Assembly: GCF_937898475.1 (NCBI RefSeq)
Contig: NZ_CALEJS010000016.1
Location: 558,001 to 622,000, forward strand
Source: an uncultured Chitinophaga sp.
Lineage (GTDB): Bacteria; Bacteroidota; Bacteroidia; Chitinophagales; Chitinophagaceae
Direction of reading: 5' to 3'
DNA length: 64,000 nt
In this document: piece after piece, positions 48,002 to 57,900 of the stretch
Position numbering within the stretch: position 1 is the stretch's first letter
Layout of the letters: each line of letters starts with the position of its first letter
Notes under the pieces: generated by a model
Seen by the model: the letters and a program-made list of their open reading frames with translations, nothing else
What the model was told of the DNA's origin: nothing
The model's database searches: none
Position numbers and translations under genes: made by a program

Positions 48002-51000
48002 TTAGAATTTCACGTTAAGGCCAAAAGTAAATGATCTGAACTGCGGATAGCTGTACAGTGAGTAGGTACCCGGATTAACGGCTAATGATTCTCCGTTAGC
48101 CTCGCCAACTTCAGGCAAACCATGATACTTTGTGAACAGTAAAAGGTTGGTTCCCTGTGCGTAGATGCGCAGTCCCTTTACAAATCGAGTACGTGCAAGC
48201 AGCTTTTGGTCAAAGTTATACCCCAGGGTAACGTCACGCAGTGTAACATAGTTGCCCTTTTCCAGCCATTTATCTGTATCGTATGTTGATCTCTGTGTAA
48301 GATCATTCAGGTTAGGGTATCTCACTTTATCACCTGGTTTTTTCCAATAGTCAAGTGCTTCGGTAAACTGCTGATTCATAATGCTTTCTCCGGCGGACGC
48401 ACCTGTCTGGTAAACATAGTTCATGATGTAGTTACCGCCTGAGTAGTATAACTGTCCGGAGAGGTCAAACCCTTTATAATTCAGATTGGTAGTAATGCTT
48501 CCGAAGTATTTGGGCAGCGGAGATTTTCCACTTAAGATCACAGCATTTGATGCAGAGAAAACATCCGTTGTATGACCGTCCAGCGTGTAATACTCTTCTT
48601 TACCTGTTTCAGGATTTACACCAGCCCAGCGTACCATTTTATAAACAAAAATGGGTTCGCCCACTTTCAGGAAGGAAAGGCTGGCGCTGTTAGCAGCAGG
48701 CGTATTGTCTGAATAAAGCTCAGTTACTTTATTCTTCACATAGGAATAGGTAGCTCCCACAGTCCAGGTAAGATCCTTCTTGCGTATGATATCGCCGCTT
48801 AATGCAAGCTCAATCCCTCTATTCTGGAGGCCACCCACATTTCCGGCAACGGTCTGGAAACCACTTGTGAGGGATACATTAACGCTATACAGCAGAGATG
48901 AGGTCTGCCTGTTATAAAGATCAATTGTACCGGTGATCCTGTCATACAGGAAACCGAAGTCAAGACCGAGATCTGTCTGCTTGCTCTTTTCCCAGGTGAG
49001 GTTCGGGGACGGTAACTGGTTGGGGCTGGAGGCAGGCTGTGAATTATAGCTAACGTTCAGCGCTGATGTACCTAATGAAGCATATGGACTAAATTGGTCA
49101 TTACCGCTTGTTCCATAAGACCCCCTTATTTTCAATGCACTTATGATAGCATTATCTTTCAGGAATTCTTCATTCTTAACATCCCATGCAAGGCCGACAG
49201 CGCCAAATTGTGCAAATCTTACGTTCTTACCAAAACGGGAAGATCCGTCAATTCTTCCGGAAACGTTTAAATAGTACTTCTTCTCATAATCATACTGAGC
49301 TGATCCAAAATAGGATATTACAGCCCAATCCTGCCTTGAGGTAGTGGCCTGGGTAGGTGTTGCACCGTTCTCCAGGGTATTTACACTAGCTGTAGGGAAG
49401 TTCCTTGCAGTCAGTGAGAAAGAATAGAATTTATCTTTATTGAACTCCATACCTGCCAGGATATTAATGGAGTGTTTTTCATCAAATGTTTGCTGCCAGT
49501 TAGCCGTGTTGGTAAAGATGTACCTGAAATCCCTGGCGCCGTTATCGCGTTTCTGGTTATACCCCAGCACATCAGCCAGGTAAGAACCAGGCTGCAGATA
49601 ATATTCCTGGAAAAGTGTATAATACGTTAAACCGAGCTGGGTTTTCAAGGTCAGGTGTTTTATTGGACTTACCTGCGCATAGAAAGTACCAAAGTAGGCT
49701 GTCGGGTTTTGCGTGTTGGGATTACGATCTGTAGTTTCCATTGCATTCTGGCCTAAACTGGTAAGATTGTATTTACCATCTGATCCCAACAATGGCTCGT
49801 ACGGATTCAACAGCAGGGAAGAAGCAGAAGCTGCCTGTCCGTTGAACAGCTCCCTGATTGAATTGGTACGAGTATTAATTACACTCATATTTGTTCCCAG
49901 TTTCAGCCAATCATGCGGCCTGTACTCAACGTTCAGACGTCCGCCTAACTGGTTAAAGTAGTTGCCATACACCACACCATCGTTATCGCTCTTGATAGCA
50001 GAGAGATAGTAGTTGAATTTATCGGAAGATCCTGATACAGAAATCTCATGGCGTTTATAATGACCGGTAGGCAGCATATACTTCCTCCAGTCGCCGGCGC
50101 CTCTGCTTGCAGCCATGGTCCAGAGCTGGTTGCGCTGGGCGTCTGTCAAGTCGGGCAACTCAGTGCCTGCTGCATATTCACCGGCAGCAATCCGGTTAGC
50201 GATCATAGAATCCAGAATACCATTAGCAGAGTAGTATTCTCCAGCATATTCGTATTGCAGTTTCTGCATAGCATCCATCAAAGTGAGGTTCTTCAGTTTC
50301 AGGGCATCATTGATACCGTACTGAAATCCATAACTCACCACAGGCTGTCCGCCTTTACCTTTTTTTGTGGTAACGATCAGCACACCGTTTGAACCCCTGG
50401 AACCATATATCGATGTCGCAGCAGCATCTTTTAATACGGTTACATCAGCAATATCGTCAGGTGATATGGAGCTGTACACAGTGGAGGGTACAATATTTCC
50501 ATCCAGCACAATGATAGGCTCCGAAGAAGCAGTGATAGACCCCTGGCCCCTGATCCTGATAAATGCGTTATTTCCCGGACGGCCGCTGGCGCCGGTAATC
50601 TGTAAACCAGGGCTTTTACCCTGTAACAGCTGGGTAAAGGAAGGAATGGGCTTATTCTCTACTTCCTTTCCACCTACGGTGCTGGCAGAGCTTGTCAGAT
50701 CCGCTCTCTTCATCGTTTGGTAACCTACCACCACTACTTCTGCGATGTCTTCAGATGAAGCCTTTAGTACCACCTGCGCAGCATCAGATATGTTTACGGT
50801 TGTGCTTCCGTACCCAACAATGCTGACAGTAAGGTGGCTGGCCTTCACATTTTCAGGTACTGTTAATGTGTAATTTCCCTGTGCATCAGTCATGGTACCG
50901 ATCCTGGTACCTTTTATAACGACCGTAGCACTTGGTAGTGGGGACCCCGTTTCGTCGGCAACCCGTCCGGAAACGGTTCGTGATTGTGCGATAGCGTGCA

Positions 51001-51046
51001 CAACGCTCATGGCAATGAAGAGCCATAGCAGTAGAGCTTTTTTCAT
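48002..51046 (-). CDS. SusC/RagA TonB-dependent outer-membrane receptor (locus 1)
   Basis: 1014 residues from ATG 51046; a longer frame begins 47 codons upstream but has no signal peptide. Signal peptide about 1-21, N-terminal carboxypeptidase-regulatory-like beta-sandwich (RTVSGRVADETGSPLPSATVVIKGTRIG), TonB box region EDIAEVVVVGYQTMKR, plug domain with LLQGKSPGLQITGASGRPGNNAFIRIRGQGS and DVTVLKDAAATSIYGSRGSNGVLIVTTKKGK, then a 22-strand barrel. No FecA-type STN domain, so it probably is not controlled by FecIR signalling. Imports unknown nutrient with its SusD partner. The ATG sits in a conserved CGCTTATGAAA context. Confidence 0.93.
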   Translation of the reverse strand: MKKALLLWLFIAMSVVHAIAQSRTVSGRVADETGSPLPSATVVIKGTRIGTMTDAQGNYTLTVPENVKASHLTVSIVGYGSTTVNISDAAQVVLKASSEDIAEVVVVGYQTMKRADLTSSASTVGGKEVENKPIPSFTQLLQGKSPGLQITGASGRPGNNAFIRIRGQGSITASSEPIIVLDGNIVPSTVYSSISPDDIADVTVLKDAAATSIYGSRGSNGVLIVTTKKGKGGQPVVSYGFQYGINDALKLKNLTLMDAMQKLQYEYAGEYYSANGILDSMIANRIAAGEYAAGTELPDLTDAQRNQLWTMAASRGAGDWRKYMLPTGHYKRHEISVSGSSDKFNYYLSAIKSDNDGVVYGNYFNQLGGRLNVEYRPHDWLKLGTNMSVINTRTNSIRELFNGQAASASSLLLNPYEPLLGSDGKYNLTSLGQNAMETTDRNPNTQNPTAYFGTFYAQVSPIKHLTLKTQLGLTYYTLFQEYYLQPGSYLADVLGYNQKRDNGARDFRYIFTNTANWQQTFDEKHSINILAGMEFNKDKFYSFSLTARNFPTASVNTLENGATPTQATTSRQDWAVISYFGSAQYDYEKKYYLNVSGRIDGSSRFGKNVRFAQFGAVGLAWDVKNEEFLKDNAIISALKIRGSYGTSGNDQFSPYASLGTSALNVSYNSQPASSPNQLPSPNLTWEKSKQTDLGLDFGFLYDRITGTIDLYNRQTSSLLYSVNVSLTSGFQTVAGNVGGLQNRGIELALSGDIIRKKDLTWTVGATYSYVKNKVTELYSDNTPAANSASLSFLKVGEPIFVYKMVRWAGVNPETGKEEYYTLDGHTTDVFSASNAVILSGKSPLPKYFGSITTNLNYKGFDLSGQLYYSGGNYIMNYVYQTGASAGESIMNQQFTEALDYWKKPGDKVRYPNLNDLTQRSTYDTDKWLEKGNYVTLRDVTLGYNFDQKLLARTRFVKGLRIYAQGTNLLLFTKYHGLPEVGEANGESLAVNPGTYSLYSYPQFRSFTFGLNVKF

Positions 51047-51415
51047 AAGCGATTCTGGATTAAGTGTTTTGTTATACTTTACGCGATTACTAAGCAAATA
51101 CGGAACACATAGTTTATGCATTTGAGTAAAACCAACAAATTTGCGCCTGCAAGTCAGTAAAGGGTTAGACGGGGTCTTGCAGTACATCGTGTTTGTACAT
51201 AAGGACTCTCACCAACAGGTATTACGTTATTACATAGGCGCTTCTCTCTAATGGTATCAGGGAACTAAAAACAAGTCATTTTGCTGCTACAATTTCCCTG
51301 GGTACTAGATATCGATCTTGGTCAAGTTCAATACTAAAAATTTTGTTAACTCCGTGATAGAAACCGCTGCAATATATAAAATTAGCACCAATTTAACATC
51401 TACAACTTAAATGTT
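51047..51415. other. Non-coding leader region of locus 1
   Basis: About 370 bases between the locus 1 SusC start and the terminator of locus 2. AT-rich, several short hexamer T/A tracts, no clear TAnnTTTG (near misses only: TAATTTTA on the minus strand near 51380-51390). It should hold the locus 1 promoter, but I cannot place it. Confidence 0.4.
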
Positions 51416-51458
51416 AAAAATGGAAAAGCAGCCAGAATCCGGCTGCTTTTCCATTTTT
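51416..51458. terminator. Bidirectional intrinsic terminator after locus 2
   Basis: 13-bp stem TGGAAAAGCAGCC (51421-51433) / GGCTGCTTTTCCA (51441-51453), 7-base loop, flanked by A5 and T5. Serves the leftward SusD gene at 51478. Confidence 0.88.
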
Positions 51459-51477
51459 ATGATCATTTTAGACAATA

Positions 51478-53094
51478 TCAATATCCGGCGTTCTGCTGGC
51501 CTGCCAGGGTAGGATTAGAGGCAACTTCTGTAGCAGGTATAGGCCAGAGAAAACGGAAATCCGTATACGGAATAGCCGCTTTTGTAGGCGTTACCACTGG
51601 TCTGTTTACCAGGTCATATTCAGATCCGTCACCTTTGATAGTCAGCACTTTTGCGGGAATACCGTCCATGGCGTAAGCAGGGTTGGGATCTTTCTGCAGG
51701 CGGTGAATATCCGGCCAGCGGCGGCCTTCACCCGCAAATTCGATGCGGCGCTCCTGCAGTATTGCCCCCACCAGGTCAGCCGGCGGAGTAGTAAACTCAC
51801 TTCCTTCGGGAACAGACCTGTTTCGTACGGCATTCAGCAAAAGGAAGGCCTGTGCGGTATTACTCTCACGGGCATACGCTTCGGCAACGTTCAGCAATAC
51901 TTCTGCATAACGAATGATGGGCGCCCAGTCAGTTTTATTGATGTAATCCCGGTACTTGTAGTTGAAATAGAACCTGGAGGTAGCAGGCACCAGTTGCTGC
52001 GTTTGCAGTAATTCACGACGCTTATCGCCGGTTACCCAGAAGGATGCATTGTAAAGGTTAGGGCTGGTAGCCACCAGGCCACGACCACCTTTATCAGCAG
52101 GGCCAAACATATTAGGCAGTGCACCATTCACGCCGCCATTGGCCGTAGAAGCCGCACCATTGGCAATTGAGAAAATGGATTCAGTGTTGTTTGCCTGGCT
52201 GGTAAACGGCTCATCCGGACTGGCAGTCAGCGCGTAGCCGCCTATAGGGCTGCTAAAATCAGGCCCGGCGCCATTTGTACCCAGTTTAGTGCCTTCCGTA
52301 ATCACACCAGCCCAATCACCCTGGTGTAGTTTAATACGTGTTTTAAGGGCTATAGCCGCCCCTTTACTGGCGCGGGAGATCAACCTGGATGAAGCAGTTG
52401 AATTAGGCAGCTTTTCCTCTGCATAATCCAGATCAGCCAGGATTTTGGTATACACTTCAGCCACCGTACCGCGGCCTACTTTTTTGCCCTCCTCTATACG
52501 GTCGGGCGTATTAATAGCTATATCTCTATACGGCACACCAGGCTTATTGCCGTTACCATCCAGGTAAGGGAAGCTGAAATGGAGCAACAGTTCATGATGC
52601 GATAATGCACGAAGGAATCGGGCCTCCGCCTCAAACCTTTCTGCTCTGTCAACGGAGATCACTCCGTTCTGCCCTGCTTCCCGCACGCCTTCTATCAGCA
52701 CATTGGCCTGGTTGATCAGTGAGTACAGGTTCAGCCACATCGCCACGTTGTTGGCAGAAGTAGTGTTATAGGTTGCTTCGTATGTAATCTGGTAAAAAGT
52801 AGCGAGGTTCACCATATCTTCCCCACGCATTTCATCCTGCTCGATCGCAGCTGCACCAAACGGATAACCGCGGCCTGCGTAGCTATCTGCATAGCTGCCT
52901 ACGGCTGCGTTATTGTACATACCATTTACCGCCAGATCAATATTAGCCGAATCAACGAAAACAAGATCCTCCGGTATCTGCGCCTTCGGCTGCAGTTCTG
53001 TAAACTTTTCGCAGGAAGCCAGTGCAGCCGCCATTACAACCACGCCTAACACTGTTTTGCCTGCATTATATTTATGTTGCAATAACTTTCTCAT
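51478..53094 (-). CDS. SusD/RagB family outer-membrane lipoprotein (locus 2)
   Basis: 538 residues with lipobox ALASC near residue 28. SusD_RagB fold with the TPR-like N-terminal half (LAVNGMYNNAAVGSYADSYAGRGYPFG) and C-terminal end signature DFRFLWPIPATEVASNPTLAGQQNAGY. Longer than locus 1 SusD by 60 residues. Lies 18 bases after its SusC. It caps the SusC barrel and binds the nutrient. Confidence 0.92.
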   Translation of the reverse strand: MRKLLQHKYNAGKTVLGVVVMAAALASCEKFTELQPKAQIPEDLVFVDSANIDLAVNGMYNNAAVGSYADSYAGRGYPFGAAAIEQDEMRGEDMVNLATFYQITYEATYNTTSANNVAMWLNLYSLINQANVLIEGVREAGQNGVISVDRAERFEAEARFLRALSHHELLLHFSFPYLDGNGNKPGVPYRDIAINTPDRIEEGKKVGRGTVAEVYTKILADLDYAEEKLPNSTASSRLISRASKGAAIALKTRIKLHQGDWAGVITEGTKLGTNGAGPDFSSPIGGYALTASPDEPFTSQANNTESIFSIANGAASTANGGVNGALPNMFGPADKGGRGLVATSPNLYNASFWVTGDKRRELLQTQQLVPATSRFYFNYKYRDYINKTDWAPIIRYAEVLLNVAEAYARESNTAQAFLLLNAVRNRSVPEGSEFTTPPADLVGAILQERRIEFAGEGRRWPDIHRLQKDPNPAYAMDGIPAKVLTIKGDGSEYDLVNRPVVTPTKAAIPYTDFRFLWPIPATEVASNPTLAGQQNAGY

Positions 53095-53112
53095 ATACTT
53101 TGCTTGATTTAT

Positions 53113-56100
53113 TTAGAAACCTACGTTAATGCCAAAAGTAATGGTACGGGGAACGGGGTTGGTATTGTAATCGATACCTACCTGACGGTTAACCGCTGCA
53201 TTAGATGCGTTAAGGGTCATGTTGTTCAGCTCAGGATCAAGACCCGAATAACCGGTTATCACAAATGCATTCTGCACCTGTGCATATACCCTCAGGCGGG
53301 ATAAACGCATGCGTTGTGCAAATGCTTCGGGTACTGTATAACCAAGCCCGATATTCTGGGCACGCAGGAATTTGCCATCTTCCAGGAAGCGGCTGTTAAG
53401 GTTACCGTTCTGCAGTACAAAGTTGTCGCTGCCATAATACAGCATCGGTACATCTGTAACGTCGCCAGCTGATTTCCAGCTGTTCAGCAGTTCTTTACTG
53501 TTATTCTGGAACTTCTGGTTATTCAGGCTTTCCTGGCGTGTTACATTGTATACTTTATTACCACCTGCAAAAGAGAGGAAAATGTTCAGATCAAATCCTT
53601 TGTAGGTAAAGGTATTGTTCAAACCACCAAACCAGGTAGGGTTAGACTGACCCAGGATCTTTTTATCGCTCAGCGTTAATGCCGCTGCAGGTGTCGTAAT
53701 ATCGCCGGGTTTGGAAGGATCATAGGCATAGTATCTACCTGATCTGATATCTCCCTGAACAATGCTGCCGTCTCCTTTAACCCATAACGGATTACCATTG
53801 GCGGAGTTTACACCGGCAGACTCATAACCAAAGAAGGAACCGATTGAATAACCCACTTTGGTAATATTGTAGGCATCAATCAGGTCAGCGTTGTTATACA
53901 GTTGCGTCACATTATTCTTTACAAAAGTAACATTCAGGCTGCTGGACCAGGTGAAGTCTGCAGTGCTGATGTTTACGCTGGAAATGGCGAATTCAAATCC
54001 CTTATTCCTCATCTGACCAGCATTCACATAAAGTATGTTGGGCTGATCGATTGATGGAACACCCAGTGATGGAGGCACCGGCGCCGCCAGGATCAGCTTA
54101 TCAACATCATTGCGGAAGTAGTCTGCTGTAAAAGTGATCCTGTTATCCAGGAAACCGAGATCAATACCGGCGTTATATTTCTTACTGGTTTCAAAGGTCA
54201 GACCCGGGTTGGCTATCTGTCCGAAAGCTAAACCGTTGTTAGCACCGTAGGGTACCGGTTTAAAAGTACCTGCATATGGATAAGACCCGATCTCTACGTT
54301 ACCTACCTTAGCCCAGCCTCCACGTAATTTCAGGTTGCTCACAAAATGCAGGGCAGCGGCATTTTTGAAGAACGGTTCTTCTGATATACGCCAGCCAATG
54401 GATACTCCCGGCAGGCTAGCATTCTGGCTCCCCCAGGGCAGTGCAGAAATGGCATCCCGGCGGAAAGTAGCGGCTAACAGGTAACGATCTTTGAAAGAAT
54501 AATTAGCCCTTCCGAAATAAGAACGGAAAGCCTGCTCTGTAAAGGTACCGCCAATCTGGTCGCTGGCGAGGGTGCTGCTGATAATATTATCGCCGGCAAA
54601 GTAAGTACCAGACAGGTTGGTACCCTGAGAGTTGAAAGACCTGTTCTGTGTTTTCTGAAATTCAATACCTGCAACAACATTTAATTTGCTGCTGCCTATG
54701 GTTTTGTTATAGCTAAGGGTATTGAACCAGTTATAACGGAAACGGGGCAGTGATTGCTGGTAAATATAACCGTTACTGCTTCTGCCATCGCCATGTACGG
54801 GATTCCAGTATTGGTAGTCCTCACCATTCAACAGGTTGATACCGATCTGTGAGCGGAAATTCAAACCCTTTAATATCTGGGCATCTACAAAAGCGTCGCC
54901 TACAATATTCAGATTCCTGTTACGATAAACGTTGTTATCCAGTACGAACTTAATGTTGGTATAGTTATCATCGATTACTTTGCCGTTACCGCCCTGGCCC
55001 AGGGTATTACCGTTCAGGTTGATGTTATAGCTGCCGTCTGCAAACTGGGCAGGAACGTTGGGTAATGCACGGATGGCATTGGTAAGGTTGCCAGACAATG
55101 CATTGGTACCTGTATTGAGACCATTATTGGTTACATAGGAGATACCGCTGTTGAAACCGAAGGTAAGGATGTCCAGTGCCTTCTGCTCCAGTTTTGCGCG
55201 GAACTGGTATTTGGTCTGATCATTACCGACAGTAGTACCTTGTAAGTTAGCATAGCCAACAGAAAAATAGTAGTTGGTTTGTTCTGTAGCACCACTGAAA
55301 GATAAAGAATGATTGTGCTGAAAAGCCCTTCTCAACACAATATCCTGCCAGTCTGTATCATAAGGTTTGCCGGAAGGATCCAGTGTGGGCGCGCCCAGAA
55401 CGGGTCTACCTGCATTCTCATATTTTTCATTGACAACTTGGATGAACTCATCTGCATTGAGCAGGTCAAAACGCTTGGAGGGAGCGGCAGAAGCAAACCA
55501 TGCATCGTAAGTAACTTTCGGCTTGCCTAATTTACCCTTCCTGGTAGTGATCAGGATCACGCCATTAGCGGCTCTTGATCCATATATAGCAGTGGCAGAA
55601 CCGTCTTTCAGTACTTCCATGCTTTCAATATCATTAGGATTGATATCACCCAGGGGATTGTTGGCAGTTACACTACTCTGACTACCGGTAATGTAGGGCA
55701 CACCATCCACCACGTACAAGGGATCAGAACTGCTGCTGATAGAGTTGGTACCACGTATGCGTATACGGGCGGGCTGACCCAGAATACCGCTGGAAACATT
55801 CACCTGCACACCCGTTACCTGTCCGGCCAGCTGACGGTCCACACTGGAAGTAGCAAGGTCTTTCAGCACGTTGCCTTTCAGACTGGAAACAGAGCCCGTA
55901 AGGTCGCGGCGTTCTACTGTTCCGTAACCAACAACCACAACCTCATTCAGTGATTTTTCGTTGGCATTCAGGTCTACACTGATGGAGGTTCTTCCTTCAA
56001 TGGCCACCTGGCGGGTATCAAAGCCAATAAAAGAGAATTCAAGTGTTGGAGCATTGTCCGGAACGGTTAATGAATATTCTCCTTTGGCATTTGTTAATGT

Positions 56101-56253
56101 TCCCAGAGAGGTTTTGGCGATCTTCACGGTTACACCCGGAAGCGGCGATCCGTCCTTTGCATCTGTAACCCTGCCGGTGATAGTCCGGTTTTGGGCAAAT
56201 GCATGAACCAGCCCCATAGCCATGAATAAACATAGCATTAAACTTGTTTTCAT
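53113..56253 (-). CDS. SusC/RagA TonB-dependent outer-membrane receptor (locus 2)
   Basis: 1046 residues from ATG 56253; the frame opens at a TTG two codons upstream. Signal peptide about 1-20, carboxypeptidase-regulatory-like domain (NRTITGRVTDAKDGSPLPGVTVKIAK), TonB box region SLNEVVVVGYGTVERRDLTG, plug with QVNVSSGILGQPARIRIRGTNSISSSSDPLYVVDGVPY and ESMEVLKDGSATAIYGSRAANGVILITTRKGK, then the barrel to a terminal FGINVGF. Consensus-rich compared with locus 1 and 3. Nutrient unknown; partner SusD follows. Confidence 0.94.
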   Translation of the reverse strand: MKTSLMLCLFMAMGLVHAFAQNRTITGRVTDAKDGSPLPGVTVKIAKTSLGTLTNAKGEYSLTVPDNAPTLEFSFIGFDTRQVAIEGRTSISVDLNANEKSLNEVVVVGYGTVERRDLTGSVSSLKGNVLKDLATSSVDRQLAGQVTGVQVNVSSGILGQPARIRIRGTNSISSSSDPLYVVDGVPYITGSQSSVTANNPLGDINPNDIESMEVLKDGSATAIYGSRAANGVILITTRKGKLGKPKVTYDAWFASAAPSKRFDLLNADEFIQVVNEKYENAGRPVLGAPTLDPSGKPYDTDWQDIVLRRAFQHNHSLSFSGATEQTNYYFSVGYANLQGTTVGNDQTKYQFRAKLEQKALDILTFGFNSGISYVTNNGLNTGTNALSGNLTNAIRALPNVPAQFADGSYNINLNGNTLGQGGNGKVIDDNYTNIKFVLDNNVYRNRNLNIVGDAFVDAQILKGLNFRSQIGINLLNGEDYQYWNPVHGDGRSSNGYIYQQSLPRFRYNWFNTLSYNKTIGSSKLNVVAGIEFQKTQNRSFNSQGTNLSGTYFAGDNIISSTLASDQIGGTFTEQAFRSYFGRANYSFKDRYLLAATFRRDAISALPWGSQNASLPGVSIGWRISEEPFFKNAAALHFVSNLKLRGGWAKVGNVEIGSYPYAGTFKPVPYGANNGLAFGQIANPGLTFETSKKYNAGIDLGFLDNRITFTADYFRNDVDKLILAAPVPPSLGVPSIDQPNILYVNAGQMRNKGFEFAISSVNISTADFTWSSSLNVTFVKNNVTQLYNNADLIDAYNITKVGYSIGSFFGYESAGVNSANGNPLWVKGDGSIVQGDIRSGRYYAYDPSKPGDITTPAAALTLSDKKILGQSNPTWFGGLNNTFTYKGFDLNIFLSFAGGNKVYNVTRQESLNNQKFQNNSKELLNSWKSAGDVTDVPMLYYGSDNFVLQNGNLNSRFLEDGKFLRAQNIGLGYTVPEAFAQRMRLSRLRVYAQVQNAFVITGYSGLDPELNNMTLNASNAAVNRQVGIDYNTNPVPRTITFGINVGF

Positions 56254-56259
56254 AAGCAA

Positions 56260-56640
56260 ATGAATGTTGATAGTTTGATTTTGGTTAATAACATAGTTGC
56301 GCGTAAAATAATCACCTGATTACTTTAAAAATGATGACAGCTAATAATAACGGGCGATAGGATAACGAAATCGCTATCAATACATCAAAGTGTATGCGTG
56401 TATTTATTGTTGTCTTTAATGTTTAGTACTGGATTAAATACTGTTTTTCGGTTTAGATTTGGCAAATAATAGATTAGATTTTGGCTTGGCCCTTGTCATT
56501 TTACCCAATAGCAGATGCAATATATAAAAATAGTAGGAAAATATCACGTACAATTAAAATGTTATAAATACTGCGTAGACATGGCAGGGTTAATTTTTAC
56601 TCATTGTCCCTCAAATACATCATATACAGGACTGCGATTA
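56260..56640. other. Non-coding region upstream of locus 2
   Basis: AT-rich, about 380 bases between the locus 2 SusC gene and the terminator of locus 3. An open frame at 56515-56703 has no codon bias or family features. No exact TAnnTTTG toward SusC was found; the promoter must be a variant. Confidence 0.4.
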
Positions 56641-56648
56641 TATGACAT

Positions 56649-56681
56649 AAAAAAGGAAGCAGGTACTTCCTGCCTCCTTTT
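56649..56681 (-). terminator. Intrinsic terminator after locus 3
   Basis: Stem AAAAGGAAGCAGG (56651-56663) / CCTGCCTCCTTTT (56669-56681), one mismatch, 5-base loop; on the minus strand the stem is followed by T6. Ends the leftward locus 3 transcript. Confidence 0.78.
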
Positions 56682-56707
56682 ATTATTAACACAACGGTCG
56701 TAATTGT

Positions 56708-57187
56708 TTAATGTTCATCTTCCAGGAAACCTGATCGCATATGCCCGGAAAATATATACGTCAGATTGTCCGGGTCATCATCAAATTTTGCTTCGAAGTA
56801 GATACTGTCTACCACAGCGCCAGACACGGTTGTAGCGGCATTCTGTATCACCTTGCCATTACTGATCGTTACCCTGGAATCATAATACCCGTTCGGCGCA
56901 TCGGTGGTGGCGAAAGTAAGGCCCCCGGCATCAAACCTGGCCTTTACTTTAAACTGCCAGAAGCTTTCCAGGTCGTCTACCCAAAGACTATCATTATTGG
57001 CTGCGGTATTATAGGTCATTATCTTAATGTAGTCCGTGGTATTGCCATCGAAAGACACTTTTACGAACCACTCGCCAGACAACCGTTCAGCACCGGTACC
57101 ACCGGGATCGGGCAAGTCTTTGGAGCAGGAGCCGAATATGCCGTTCAATCCCAGTAGCAGCAGAAGATATATAGTTACTCTTTTCAT
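56708..57187 (-). CDS. Lipoprotein, lipid-binding putative hydrolase family (BT2261-like position)
   Basis: 159 residues with lipobox FGSC near residue 20. The rest is a beta-rich domain (LSGEWFVKVSFDGNTTDYIKIMTYNTA...LWVDDLESFWQFKVKARFDAGGLTFATTD...) recalling the lipid-binding putative hydrolase family of Bacteroidota. It is the fourth gene of locus 3 and ends at a terminator. The BT2261 position in Bacteroides thetaiotaomicron corresponds; in that system the small lipoproteins sit at the surface of the SusCD pair and contribute to peptide capture. Role here is inferred. Confidence 0.72.
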   Translation of the reverse strand: MKRVTIYLLLLLGLNGIFGSCSKDLPDPGGTGAERLSGEWFVKVSFDGNTTDYIKIMTYNTAANNDSLWVDDLESFWQFKVKARFDAGGLTFATTDAPNGYYDSRVTISNGKVIQNAATTVSGAVVDSIYFEAKFDDDPDNLTYIFSGHMRSGFLEDEH

Positions 57188-57220
57188 GTTTTAATGTTTT
57201 TAGTAAAACTCTAATGATAA

Positions 57221-57889
57221 CTATGGAACTTTGGTCCATACTTTCTCCAGTGTAAGGCCACCGGGGAAATCAAGACGTGAAATGGTCCAGGTGATGGTTC
57301 CGTTGGCATATACACCCGGATCATCTGCTACCACACGCTGGCCGCCAAGGTCTTGCAATGGCAGGTGTAATGTGGTGCCGTCTGTGCAGAAGAATAATGC
57401 GCCGATGACTACCACACTACCGCCGCCCCAGCAATTGGACGTGTAAAAAAGACCATCTGATATTTTAGTGATGGTAGCCTGCGGTGAACCCCCGGAAGCA
57501 TACGTACCTGAAAGATCTACAGCCGGATCGGGCGCTTCGGGCAGTACCCCTACATAACGGTTTACACTTTTGGCAAAACCGTCTTTGTTAACCGCTGTAT
57601 AGGTAAGCTTATAAATACCGGACACATTTGTGTTCACCGTTCCGCTCACTGTAACATCCACCGGCTGGCCATTCTCCGTAGCCTCGGCCCCGGGATCTGT
57701 AAAAGCCTGGCCTTTTACAACGCCCATATATTGCCCGCCGTTCAGGGCAAGATCTACGAAGAAAGTGATCTTTGATCCGCCTACCTGGTTATCTGTGATG
57801 GTAACATCGGGATCTTTTTTACACCCCCCCAGCAACAATACAAGCAGGAAGCTGCAACAGAACTTTATGATAAATAGTTTCATGATCAT
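57221..57889 (-). CDS. Lipoprotein with DUF5012/immunoglobulin-like domain (BT2262-like)
   Basis: 222 residues; lipobox LLGGC near residue 23. An immunoglobulin-like fold of DUF5011/DUF5012 type (PGAEATENGQPVDVTVSGTVNTNVSGIYKLTYTAVNKDGFAKSVNRYVGV, about 66-115), then a C-terminal segment with SGTYASGGSPQATITKISDGLFYTSNCWGGG (BT_2262-type). Start could also be the second ATG at 57883. Third gene of locus 3, 11 bases downstream of SusD. Surface-exposed accessory of the transporter, inferred. Confidence 0.75.
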   Translation of the reverse strand: MIMKLFIIKFCCSFLLVLLLGGCKKDPDVTITDNQVGGSKITFFVDLALNGGQYMGVVKGQAFTDPGAEATENGQPVDVTVSGTVNTNVSGIYKLTYTAVNKDGFAKSVNRYVGVLPEAPDPAVDLSGTYASGGSPQATITKISDGLFYTSNCWGGGSVVVIGALFFCTDGTTLHLPLQDLGGQRVVADDPGVYANGTITWTISRLDFPGGLTLEKVWTKVP

Positions 57890-57900
57890 GCTGTTTTAAG

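Noticed and set aside
48002..51187. Longer start of the locus 1 SusC gene at 51187
   Set aside because: The extra 47 residues carry no signal peptide; the shorter start gives a standard signal peptide and the conserved GCTTATGAAA context.
56515..56703. 62-codon open frame in the locus 2 upstream gap
   Set aside because: Random-looking composition, no promoter or start context, and it runs into the terminator of the locus 3 transcript.
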